NCBI RefSeq assembly: GCF_026213295.1
Contig: NC_079419.1
Coordinates: 25,995,206-26,059,205, forward strand
Direction of reading: 5' to 3'
Length of the DNA stretch: 64,000 bases
Source of the DNA: Gadus chalcogrammus
Taxonomy: Eukaryota > Chordata > Actinopteri > Gadiformes > Gadidae
In this document: piece after piece, positions 1 to 8,935 of the stretch
Layout of the letters: every line of letters begins with the position of its first letter
Numbering within the stretch: position 1 is the stretch's first letter
Position numbers and translations under genes: made by a program
The notes under the pieces: model-generated
The model's input: the letters and a program-made list of their open reading frames with translations, nothing else
What the model was told of the DNA's origin: nothing
Database searches by the model: none

Positions 1-32
1 GTTTTAGCAGCGAAATGCATTGTTTTGTGTGT

Positions 33-87
<55 letters not shown>

Positions 88-160
88 ACACGCTATTTTA
101 TGTTGAAATGCGACGTAATCCAGTGTTCACGATAACGCTGTTGTTTTAGCAGCGAAATGC

Positions 161-257
<97 letters not shown>

Positions 258-280
258 TGTGTGGGTGTGTGTGTGTGTGT
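1..280. repeat. GT microsatellites
   Basis: Two GT dinucleotide runs lie at about 28-84 and 163-279. They are separated by a copy of the unit that reads from the 'ataacacgctatttta' motif to 'tagcagcgaaatgcattg'. Open frames across them encode only Cys-Val or His-Thr repeats and are not genes. Confidence 0.95.
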
Positions 281-672
281 GCATAACACGCTATTTTATG
301 TTGAAATGCGACGTAATCCAGTGTTCACGAAAACGTACACTGTCAACGTATGCTTTTGGCGACTGGGTTGGCTCTCAGATATACGTGTTTCTAACAAGAT
401 GATATCATTGTTAGAAACAGTAACGGTTTAATAACACAAACGCAGGAAACACGTGAGCTGCTTTAGCGAAAGCAGCATCCCTAGCAACCTGACGTCGTTG
501 AAACATGCGAGCGAGCCGATAAAATCTTCCTAACTATAAAACTAAAGATCAGACGTAATCACTGACTAAAGATTATGCAAGTAAAAGTATATTTCTCGCT
601 AGAATGTTTAGAAACAAGTTTAACGGTGAGTCTGTCCTAAAATAGGCCTATTGCATTTCCCATTCGATTAAT
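1..672. repeat. Partial copy of the foldback-element right arm
   Basis: From the 'gttttagcagcgaaatgca' start through the GT run, the 'cgactgggttggctctcag' stretch, the 'cgttgaaacatgcgagcga' stretch and the 'tttctcgctagaa' units, this segment runs parallel to the right arm of the adjacent foldback element at about 6,220-6,800. It is more diverged from it than the two arms are from each other. It breaks off near 672 into GC-rich sequence. It is probably the remnant of an older or separate copy of the same family, cut by the window edge. Confidence 0.75.
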
Positions 673-675
673 AAA

Positions 676-930
676 GAAAATCAAGCCCGAGCCCGTGCAC
701 GTTCTGTCCGAGCCCGGCCCGCCCCGACAGATTAACGGTAATTATGAGCCCAAGCCCGATTTCAACCCAACATTTTTTTTAATTCTCCTCACATTAGGCC
801 AATAAACCAATGATAAAATAAAATAAAAAACGCTCGATCAAAGGCCCGGCCCGAGGATAGTGGTGGGAAATATCGGCCCGACCTGGCCCGCGGGTCGGGT
901 CGGGTCGGGCTCGGGCTCGGGCAGAGAATC
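676..930. repeat. GC-rich repeat, possibly a hAT-like end
   Basis: The block is bounded by runs of 'gcccgagcccg' and 'gggtcgggtcgggctcggg', which are partly inverted to each other, around an AT-rich middle. Such terminal CGGGCC-type repeats are seen in non-autonomous hAT-like elements, but I see no transposase and no clear target duplication. Classification is tentative. Confidence 0.35.
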
Positions 931-1143
931 AAAACACTGACTGGAACTACTTAGCAGGTGTCTGTAGGCAACCCAGTCTCACCAATATGCGTACAGATCG
1001 CACGGTTTGACACTTTCAAAATGCGTGCAGTACATACGCCAAATGACCATTTCGCGTGCATATGATACGCAAAACCCAGCATTAACTACTGTGGAGGGCG
1101 GATGCGTCCATTTCGCGTGCATATGATACGCAAATCCCAGCAT

Positions 1144-2345
1144 TAACTGAATGGGAAATGCAATATTTTAGGACAGATTCACCATTAAACGTGTTTCTAA
1201 TGACATTTCTAGCGAGAAATGTACTTTTTCCTTGAATAATCTTCAGTCAGTGAATGTGTATGATCTTTATTAATCTTTATTATCTGAATGGGAAATGCAA
1301 TATTTTAGGACCGATTCACCGTTAAACGTGTTTCTAATAACGTTTCTAGCGAGAAATATACTTTTTACTTGCATAATCTTCAGTCAGTGATTGTGTCTGA
1401 TCTTTAGTTTTATAGTTATTAGGAAGATTTTATCGGCTCGCTCGCATGTTTCAACGACGTCAGGTTGTTCAACCCAGTCGCCAAGAAAAAAACGTCAGTG
1501 GTGTACGTTTCCATGAACACTGGATACGTAGCATTTCAACGTAAAAAATAGCGTGTTATACCTACAGTATCCACGTGTGCCGCTGTGGAGGCGGGTTTCG
1601 GGGTTTGGGTTTCACGGCTTTCGCGGCAAATTGTGGACACGATTGTTTAGGGGGGGGGGGAGACTGTTGTTGACCGGGGAGGGGGGGGGGGGGAGAGACA
1701 CGTTTGTTGAGAACGTTAGTTGAAGGGGGGGGACACGTTTGTTGAGGGGGGGGGAGACACGTTTGTAGGGGGGGGGGCACGCTCGACAACGAGAGTTGGT
1801 TTTTATTGAACGCTCGACAACGAGAGTTGGTTTTTATTGAACGAGACTTCAACACGGAACAGCTGCGCGAAACGATGGTCACGTCACTCTCGGTGACGGT
1901 GTCGACAATAATGAACACACGAACAATGTTAATAGAACAACACACAACCACATAACATCCCGAACCCATTAACCCCACTTAATCCTAACAACAAAACAAG
2001 TTAACACAAGCCCCATTTGTCAACATAGAACCCCAATTCCCAGAATCCCCCGCGGCTCCGGAACACGGCGTAGCTTATATTAATCTTTATTATCTGAATG
2101 GGAAATGCAATATTTTAGGACAGATACACCATTAAACGCGTTTCTAATGACATTTCTAGCGAGAAATGTACATTTTCCTTACATAATCTTCAGTCAGTGA
2201 ATGTGTATGATCTTTATTAATCTTTATTATCTGAATGGGAAATGCAATATTTTAGGACCGATTCACCGTTAAACGTGTTTCTAATAACATTTCTAGCGAG
2301 AAATATACTTTTTAATTGCATAATCTTCAGTCAGTGATTGTGTCT
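1144..2345. repeat. Subrepeats of about 130 bp in the FB1 left arm
   Basis: A unit containing 'gaatgggaaatgcaatat', 'ttctagcgagaaat' and 'cttcagtcagtga' occurs four times, near 1,148, 1,284, 2,095 and 2,232. The mirrored copies lie at about 6,690-6,960 and 7,630-7,895. The two pairs are separated by the G-rich block. Copies differ from each other more than the two arms differ. Confidence 0.75.
1648..1790. repeat. G-run minisatellite
   Basis: Runs of 7-12 G alternate with 'agacacgtttgttga'-like spacers. The C-rich complement is at 7,253-7,392 in the other arm. Just inward, 'acgctcgacaacgagagttg' is repeated twice in tandem (about 1,779-1,840). Several closely spaced G-runs are the sequence requirement for G-quadruplex formation. 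Confidence 0.8.
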
Positions 2346-2607
2346 GATCTTTAGTTTTATAGTTATTAGGAGTTGATCGGCTCGCTCGCATGTTTCAACG
2401 ACGTCAGGTTGCTTTCGCTAAACTAGCAGCTCACGTGCTTCCGGCGTTTGTGTTATTAAACTGTTACTTTATGTAACTTTTAATGATATCATCTTGTTAG
2501 AAACACGTATATCTGAGAGCCAACCCAGTCGCCAAAATCATACCTACGTTGACACTGTACGTTTAGTGAACACTGGATTACGTCGCATTTCAACATAAAA
2601 TTGCGTG

Positions 2608-2741
2608 TTATACACACACACACACACGCACGCACAAGCACGACACACACACACACACACACAAGCACACACACGCACGCACAGACACACCACAGACACA
2701 CAGACCAGACACAGACACAGACACACACACACACACACACA

Positions 2742-2782
<41 letters not shown>

Positions 2783-2800
2783 ACACGCACACACGCACAC
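2608..2800. repeat. CA microsatellite in the FB1 left arm
   Basis: An imperfect CA tract with interspersed GCAC and CAGA variants. Its mirror is the GT tract at 6,240-6,420. The interruption patterns of the two tracts are similar but not identical. Confidence 0.9.
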
Positions 2801-3034
2801 GGTGCATTTCGCTGCTAAAACCACAACAAAAAAATATTCCCTCAAATATTATTACTTTCAAAACGTTGGCCAAAATGGCCAATAATATCATTTTTTTTTG
2901 GGATGCTTCTAGGACATTTTGGGTGGATTTTGAACGGTATGTGGGGGGCACGTTTTTTGCAGGAAGATCTGGCTCCACCCCGGCGTGGTGGCGTCTCCTT
3001 TTGACCTTTTGACCCCAGACTTCTGGGGGAATAG

Positions 3035-3665
3035 CTGAATCAATTCATTAGTCAATCAGAAGCATGTAAATATCTTTCCGGTGGCGGAAGAGGACAAACA
3101 AGGTATCCTTCAACATCTACGCTTCCAGGCGATTGCAACGGTGCCACACATGAGCATATTCGAACATGTTTAATGGTAGTAATTAGCTGTCGAAATTGGA
3201 GGCCTTAATCAATACTGAGCAGCTATTGATTTGCTTCCCGATAAAGATTTGTCACAAATGACATGTTATTTAGCATCTACACGTTGAGCTGAGTCCAATG
3301 ACACCAAGAACGACACTCTAGCTAATGGTAACATGTATTTTACATGGTACACCTAGGTCTAGGACATGATCTCGGTGTAGCAAGAGGCCGAGCTTGATCT
3401 CATTGGACTCAGCTTAACGTGTAGATGCTAATTAACATGTAATTTGTCAAAAATCTCCATCGGGAAGCAAATCTATAGCTGGTCATTATTGATAAGGCCT
3501 CCAAAATCGACAGCTAATTACTACCCCGAAACATATTCAAATATGATCATGTGTGGCACTGTTGCAATCGTCTCGAAACGTAGATGTCAAAGGACACCTT
3601 GTTTGCTCTGCTGCACCACCGGGAAGATATTTTCATACTTCTAATGGATTGATTCATATTTTAAG
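3035..3665. repeat. Palindrome nested inside the FB1 left arm
   Basis: Within one arm, 3,035-3,345 and 3,390-3,665 are themselves inverted copies. Shared stretches include 'acatctacgcttcc' against the inverted 'cgaaacgtagatgt', 'cagctattgatttgcttcc' against 'gggaagcaaatctatagct', and 'cacgttgagctgagtccaa' against 'ttggactcagcttaacgtg'. The centre is near 3,350 ('cacctaggtctagg'). This inner symmetry is clearly more diverged than the symmetry between the arms. Confidence 0.8.
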
Positions 3666-4502
3666 GTTCTCGGAGTGAGACTTTAAGTGGCTGCAGCAGA
3701 AGTGTTGCGACGAAAGATGATATCAAGAGATTTATAGAATATTCCCATTCACATTATGATTCTTCGTCGTAACTTCCGACCACATCCTTTACATTCACAG
3801 AGCGAAGATTATGAAAGTCCAGGCTCAGCAAGTGCTCCATCTCGTTGCACCTGCACCCAGCGGCTCGCTTGCAAGATTTTGGCCTGAAGTTCTTCCCAGA
3901 CCTATACCCTAACATTCCAATATGCATATCTGAGAATCAGGCCTCTCTTCAATAATGACAAAATGTAATGAGAGAAATACAGATTCACTTTTTGTTATCT
4001 CATAAGCGCGTGGTGCCGGCTCCTTTTGACCTTTTGACCCCAGACTTCAAAGACGTGGCCACAGGCCAGCGGTGTCTACACACATTAAGCCACAAATGTA
4101 CACCTCCATCCCGCAAAAAATGGGGCCTAGAAACTAACCTCTGTCTTATGTACATTGACTGTACTGTTGGAGGTCACGCCCCTTTTCCAGCCTTTTCGAG
4201 ATAGCTAGGGATGCTAAAATGTTGACACACATTTCCCGGGGCCCCGAGAACGACATATGCAAGATTTGTAGTTCTAGCCCATAGAGAAAAAAAGTTTTCC
4301 CAAAAGGACTGTCATTTGGACAAAGCCCCTCAGAAGTGTTGCCTGCGAGACCTAATGGTTCAGAATGTGGTGGAAAAAGGTTTTTGAGATAGGAAGGTCC
4401 TACCGCCCTGAAATTTGAATACCTATTCTAGGGCCTAACTGGGACCCCCGCACCGAAACTTGGCCCGGTCGGACCCCGAGGGCAGGAAGGGGGGGCCTGC
4501 CC

Positions 4503-4528
4503 TTGGGGTCTGACCGCGCCAAGTCTCG
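4503..4528. other. FB1 loop between the arms
   Basis: About 26 bp (from 'cttggggtctgaccgcgcc' to 'aagtctcg') separate the two arms. The loop is GC-rich and is itself a diverged copy of the flanking 'gaccccgagggcagg' motif. Such a short spacer means single-stranded DNA here could snap back into a multi-kilobase hairpin. Confidence 0.7.
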
Positions 4529-5379
4529 GGCAGGAAGGGCCCCCCCTTCCTGCCCTCGGGGTCCGACCGGGCCAAGTTTCGGTGCGGAGGTCCCAGTTAG
4601 GCCCTAGAATAATGTATTAAAATTTCAGGGCGGTAGGACCTTCCTATCCAAAAACAGTTTTTCCACCACATTCTGAACCATTAGGTCTTGCAGGCTACAC
4701 TTCTGAGGGGCTTTGTCCAAATGACACTCCATTTGGGAAACCTTTTTTTCTCTAAGGGCTAGAACTCCAAATCTCGGATATGTCGTTCACGGGGCCCCGG
4801 GAAATGTGTGTAAACATTTTAGCATCCCTAGCTATCTCGAAAAGGTCGGCAAAGGGGCGTGACCTCCAACAGTACAGTAAATGTACATAAGGACCAGAGG
4901 TTAGTTTCTAGTCCCCCATTTTTTGTGGGATGGAGGTGTACATTTGTGGCTAAAGGTGTGTAGACACAGCTGACTGTGGCCACGTTTTCGAAGTCGGGGG
5001 TCAAAAGGTCAAAGGAGCCGGCACCACGCCGCTTATGAGATAACAAAAAGTTAATGTGTGTTTCTCTCATAACTTTTGTCATTATTGAAAGGAGGAGGCC
5101 TGATTCTCCAGATATGCATGTTGGGATGGCTAGGGTGTAGGTTCTGGGAGAACTCAGCGCCAAAATCTTGCAAGCGGAGCCGCTGGGTGAGTTGCAACGA
5201 GATGGAGCACTTGCTGAGCCTGGACTTTCATAATCTTCGCTCTGTGAATGTAAAGGATGTTTGGTCGGAAGTTACGACGAAGATCATAATGTGAATGGGA
5301 ATATTCTATAAATCTCTTGATATCATCTTTCGTCGCAACACTTCTGCTGCAGCCACTTAAAGTCTCACTCCGAGAACCT

Positions 5380-6005
5380 TAAAATATGAATCAATCCATT
5401 AGAAGTATGAAAATATCTTCCCGGTGGTGCAGCAGAGCAAACAAGGTGTCCTTTGACATCTACGTTTCGAGACGATTGCAACAGTGCCACACATGATCAT
5501 ATTTGAATATGTTTCGGGGTAGTAATTAGCTGTCGATTTTGGAGGCCTTTATCAATAATGACCAGCTATAGATTTGCTTCCCGATGGAGATTTTTGACAA
5601 ATTAATGTTAATTAGCATCTACACGTTAAGCTGAGTCCAATGAGATCAAGCTCGGCCTCTTGCTACACCGAGATCATGTCCTAGACCTAGGTGTACCATG
5701 TAAAATACATGTTACCATTAGCTAGAGAGTCGTTCTTGGTGTCATTGGACTCAGCTCAACGTGTAGATGCTAAATAACATGTCATTTGTGACAAATCTTT
5801 ATCGGGAAGCAAATCAATAGCTGCTCAGTATTGATTAAGGCCTCCAATTTCGACAGCTAATTACTACCATTAAACATGTTCGAATATGCTCATGTGTGGC
5901 ACCGTTGCAATCGCCTGGAAGCGTAGATGTTGAAGGATACCTTGTTTGTCCTCTTCCGCCACCGGAAAGATATTTACATGCTTCTGATTGACTAATGAAT
6001 TGATT
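5380..6005. repeat. Palindrome nested inside the FB1 right arm
   Basis: This is the mirror image of the nested palindrome at 3,035-3,665, with its centre near 5,690 around 'gtcctagacctaggtg'. With the main palindrome, the element has three centres of symmetry. Confidence 0.8.
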
Positions 6006-6239
6006 CAGCTATTCCCCCAGAAGTCTGGGGTCAAAAGGTCAAAAGGAGACGCCACCACGCCGGGGTGGAGCCAGATCTTCCTGCAAAAAACGTGCCCCCC
6101 ACATACCGTTCAAAATCCACCCAAAATGTCCTAGAAGCATCCCAAAAAAAAATGATATTATTGGCCATTTTGGCCAACGTTTTGAAAGTAATAATATTTG
6201 AGGGAATATTTTTTGTTGTGGTTTTAGCAGCGAAATGCA

Positions 6240-6247
6240 CCGTTGCG

Positions 6248-6288
<41 letters not shown>

Positions 6289-6420
6289 TTGTGTGTGTGT
6301 TGTTGTGGTGTGGTGTGTGTGTGTCTGTGTCTGTGTGTCTGTGCGTGCGTGTGTGTGCTTGTGTGTGCTTGTGTGTGTGTGTGTGTGTCTGTGCATGTGC
6401 GTGCGTGTGTGTGTGTGTGT
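6240..6420. repeat. GT microsatellite in the FB1 right arm
   Basis: An imperfect GT tract that pairs with the CA tract at 2,608-2,800 of the opposite arm. Open frames over it are Cys-Val repeats without meaning. Confidence 0.9.
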
Positions 6421-7252
6421 ATAACACGCAATTTTATGTTGAAATGCGACGTAATCCAGTGTTCACGAAACGTACAGTGTCAACGTAGGTATGATTTTGG
6501 CGACTGGGTTGGCTCTCAGATATACGTGTTTCTAACAATGATATCATTAAAAGTTACATAAAGTAACAGTTTAATAACACAAACGCCGGAAGCACGTGAG
6601 CTGCTAGTTTAGCGAAAGCAACCTGACGTCGTTGAAACATGCGAGCGAGCCGATCAACTCCTAATAACTATAAAACTAAAGATCAGACACAATCACTGAC
6701 TGAAGATTATGCAATTAAAAAGTATATTTCTCGCTAGAAATGTTATTAGAAACACGTTTAACGGTGAATCGGTCCTAAAATATTGCATTTCCCATTCAGA
6801 TAATAAAGATTAATAAAGATCATACACATTCACTGACTGAAGATTATGTAAGGAAAATGTACATTTCTCGCTAGAAATGTCATTAGAAACGCGTTTAATG
6901 GTGTATCTGTCCTAAAATATTGCATTTCCCATTCAGATAATAAAGATTAATATAAGCTACGCCGTGTTCCGGAGCCGCGGGGGATTCTGGGAATTGGGGT
7001 TCTCAGTTGACAAATGGGGCTTTTGTTAACTTGTTTTGTTGTTAGGATTAAGTGGGGTTAATGGGTTCGGGATGTTATGTGGTTGTGTGTTGTTCTATTA
7101 ACATTGTTCGTGTGTTCATTATTGTCGACACCGTCACCGAGAGTGACGTGACCATCGTTTCGCGCAGCTGTTCCGTGTTGAAGTCTCGTTCAATAAAAAC
7201 CAACTCTCGTTGTCGAGCGTTCAATAAAAACCAACTCTCGTTGTCGAGCGTG

Positions 7253-7392
7253 CCCCCCCCCCACAAACGTGTCTCCCCCCCCCCAACAAACGTGTCCCCC
7301 CCCCCCCCCCCCTTCAACTAACGTGTCTCAACAAACGTGTCTCTCCCCCCCCCCCCCCTCCCCGGTCAACAACAGTCTCCCCCCCCCCCCTA
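7253..7392. repeat. C-run minisatellite in the FB1 right arm
   Basis: C-runs of 8-16 separated by 'acaaacgtgtctc'-like spacers, mirroring the G-run block at 1,648-1,790. Run lengths differ between the arms, as expected of slippage-prone tracts. Confidence 0.8.
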
Positions 7393-8077
7393 AACAATCG
7401 TGTCCACAATTTGCCGCGAAAGCCGTGAAACCCAAACCCCGAAACCCGCCTCCACAGCGGCACACGTGGATACTGTAGGTATAACACGCTATTTTTTACG
7501 TTGAAATGCTACGTATCCAGTGTTCATGGAAACGTACACCACTGACGTTTTTTCTTGGCGACTGGGTTGAACAACCTGACGTCGTTGAAACATGCGAGCG
7601 AGCCGATAAAATCTTCCTAATAACTATAAAACTAAAGATCAGACACAATCACTGACTGAAGATTATGCAAGTAAAAAGTATATTTCTCGCTAGAAACGTT
7701 ATTAGAAACACGTTTAACGGTGAATCGGTCCTTAAATATTGCATTTCCCATTCAGATAATAAAGATTAATAAAGATCATACACATTCACTGACTGAAGAT
7801 TATTCAAGGAAAAAGTACATTTCTCGCTAGAAATGTCATTAGAAACACGTTTAATGGTGAATCTGTCCTAAAATATTGCATTTCCCATTCAGTTAATGCT
7901 GGGATTTGCGTATCATATGCACGCGAAATGGACGCATCCTCCCTCCACAGTAGTTAATGCTGGGTTTTGCGTATCATATGCACGCGAAATGGTCATTTGG
8001 CGTATGTACTGCACGCATTTTGAAAGTGTCAAACCGTGCGATCTGTACGCATATTGGTGAGACTGGGTTGCTGTAGG

Positions 8078-8583
8078 CCTATATCAGGAGTTAATACACA
8101 CCCTGCAGCCAATCAGAATACGAGTATTCCCCCAGACTGTGGTATAAACAATATTATTCACGAGTTATAATCAACCCCTACACATCAATATTAATTTAAT
8201 ACGGTATGATTTCTAGATGTCATGGCAACGTCCGCTCGCGACACTGGACTTGCGAGGCATCGACGCGGACAGTTCATTCACATAGCCAAAAAACAGAATA
8301 GATGGCTAGATAAAATAAACAGCAAGACATAACAATTCTAAAAAGAACAGATGAAGCAGCTAACCCTTTTTTTTTCTTCGCGGTTTGCCTATAGACCGTG
8401 TCAGCGCACCTGCATTTAATATATCCTTGAATTGTCACAATTTCTCAGAATCAAAGGTGAAAGTAAAAACGGGTGGCCTAAAGCTGTCATATTGTTCACA
8501 GACAAGTTTAAGTAGAAACGGGTGGCCAAAAGCTGTCATATTGTTAGTTATCACAGACAATTTTTAACAATAAACGGAGCTCC
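8078..8583. other. Intervening sequence without a gene
   Basis: AT-rich sequence between FB1 and the piggyBac element. A 'gaaacgggtggcc..aagctgtcatattgtt' unit occurs twice (about 8,468 and 8,516). The start ('ccctgcagccaatcagaat') has the look of a dispersed fish repeat. No coding exon recognised. Confidence 0.6.
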
Positions 8584-8935
8584 TTAACTCATTGGCTGCC
8601 AGCCATTTTCAGTGCAGAGAGCCCCATACTGCCAAGCGTTTTACAGCATTTTGACTGATTTCCAAAGACCCACGGAACAGTGAGTTCTATGAATATGTAA
8701 AACAATTTTTTGACCAAAAATTGAGAAAACAAGCTTTTTGCTTTAGTGACCCCTTCAACACCTGAAAAGTGGTTTCCCTCCATAAAACAGCAAAAACAGT
8801 GTGTGTGTCCACCCCTACACAAAATAGTTCAGCTTAGTGTGGTAAGCTGTAAAACACTCCCCTGCGTGCAAGGGGACACAACAGGACTGACACCACATTT
8901 TTGTCTCGCTGCGCAGACCCCTGCGAGCACAGACC

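Larger units (their letters stand above)
969..4502. repeat. FB1 left arm
   Basis: This is the reverse complement of 4,529-8,070. Landmarks that pair with the other arm are the terminal CAACCCAGTCTCACC, the 138-codon open frame region (1,562-1,978 against 7,052-7,478), the CA tract (2,608-2,800 against the GT tract at 6,240-6,420), the 'gaccccagacttctggggg' stretch (about 3,012 against about 6,030) and the central 'ggtcggaccccgagggcag'. Segments I compared by eye differ only by scattered changes and small indels. Confidence 0.85.
969..8070. mobile_element. Giant foldback element FB1 (7.1 kb inverted repeat)
   Basis: The sequence from 969 is the reverse complement of the sequence ending at 8,070. 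Both ends carry CAACCCAGTCTCACC, and the symmetry continues to a centre near 4,516. The element is flanked by the direct repeat CTGTAGG at 962-968 and 8,071-8,077, which looks like a 7-bp target-site duplication and supports insertion as one unit. Each arm is about 3.5 kb and carries CA/GT tracts, G-rich tracts, about 130-bp subrepeats and a further internal palindrome. No recognisable transposase or other protein domain is present; ORFs inside are short or low-complexity. The structure resembles Foldback/TU-type DNA transposons (long inverted repeats made of subrepeats), which move with transposase supplied elsewhere. An inverted duplication or assembly fold is the alternative, but the flanking duplication argues against it. 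Confidence 0.85.
4529..8070. repeat. FB1 right arm
   Basis: This is the mirror of the left arm. Going outward it contains the central GC-rich stretch, the nested palindrome at 5,380-6,005, a GT tract near 6,240-6,420, 'cgttgaaacatgcgagcga' blocks, about 130-bp subrepeats, and the C-rich tract at 7,253-7,392. It ends with GGTGAGACTGGGTTG at 8,056-8,070, immediately before the second CTGTAGG. Confidence 0.85.

Noticed and set aside
93..431. Open frames over the GT/CA tracts encoding Cys-Val or His-Thr repeats (also near 2,489-3,012, 6,031-6,561, 32,091-32,398 and 32,924-33,183)
   Set aside because: They are translations of dinucleotide repeats, exist in several frames at once and have no conserved flanks.
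1562..1978. 138-codon minus-strand frame in the FB1 left arm and its mirror at 7,052-7,478
   Set aside because: It has no recognisable domain. Half of it is Pro-rich translation of C-runs, and it is part of a repetitive arm.
969..8070. FB1 as a pure assembly artefact (reads folded back)
   Set aside because: The flanking CTGTAGG duplication, the differences in tract length between the arms and a partial third copy at 1-672 favour a real element, though long reads are needed for proof.
8589..8822. 77-codon minus-strand frame at the right side of the piggyBac gene
   Set aside because: It lies downstream of the transposase homology and shows no domain; it is most likely the 3' untranslated part.
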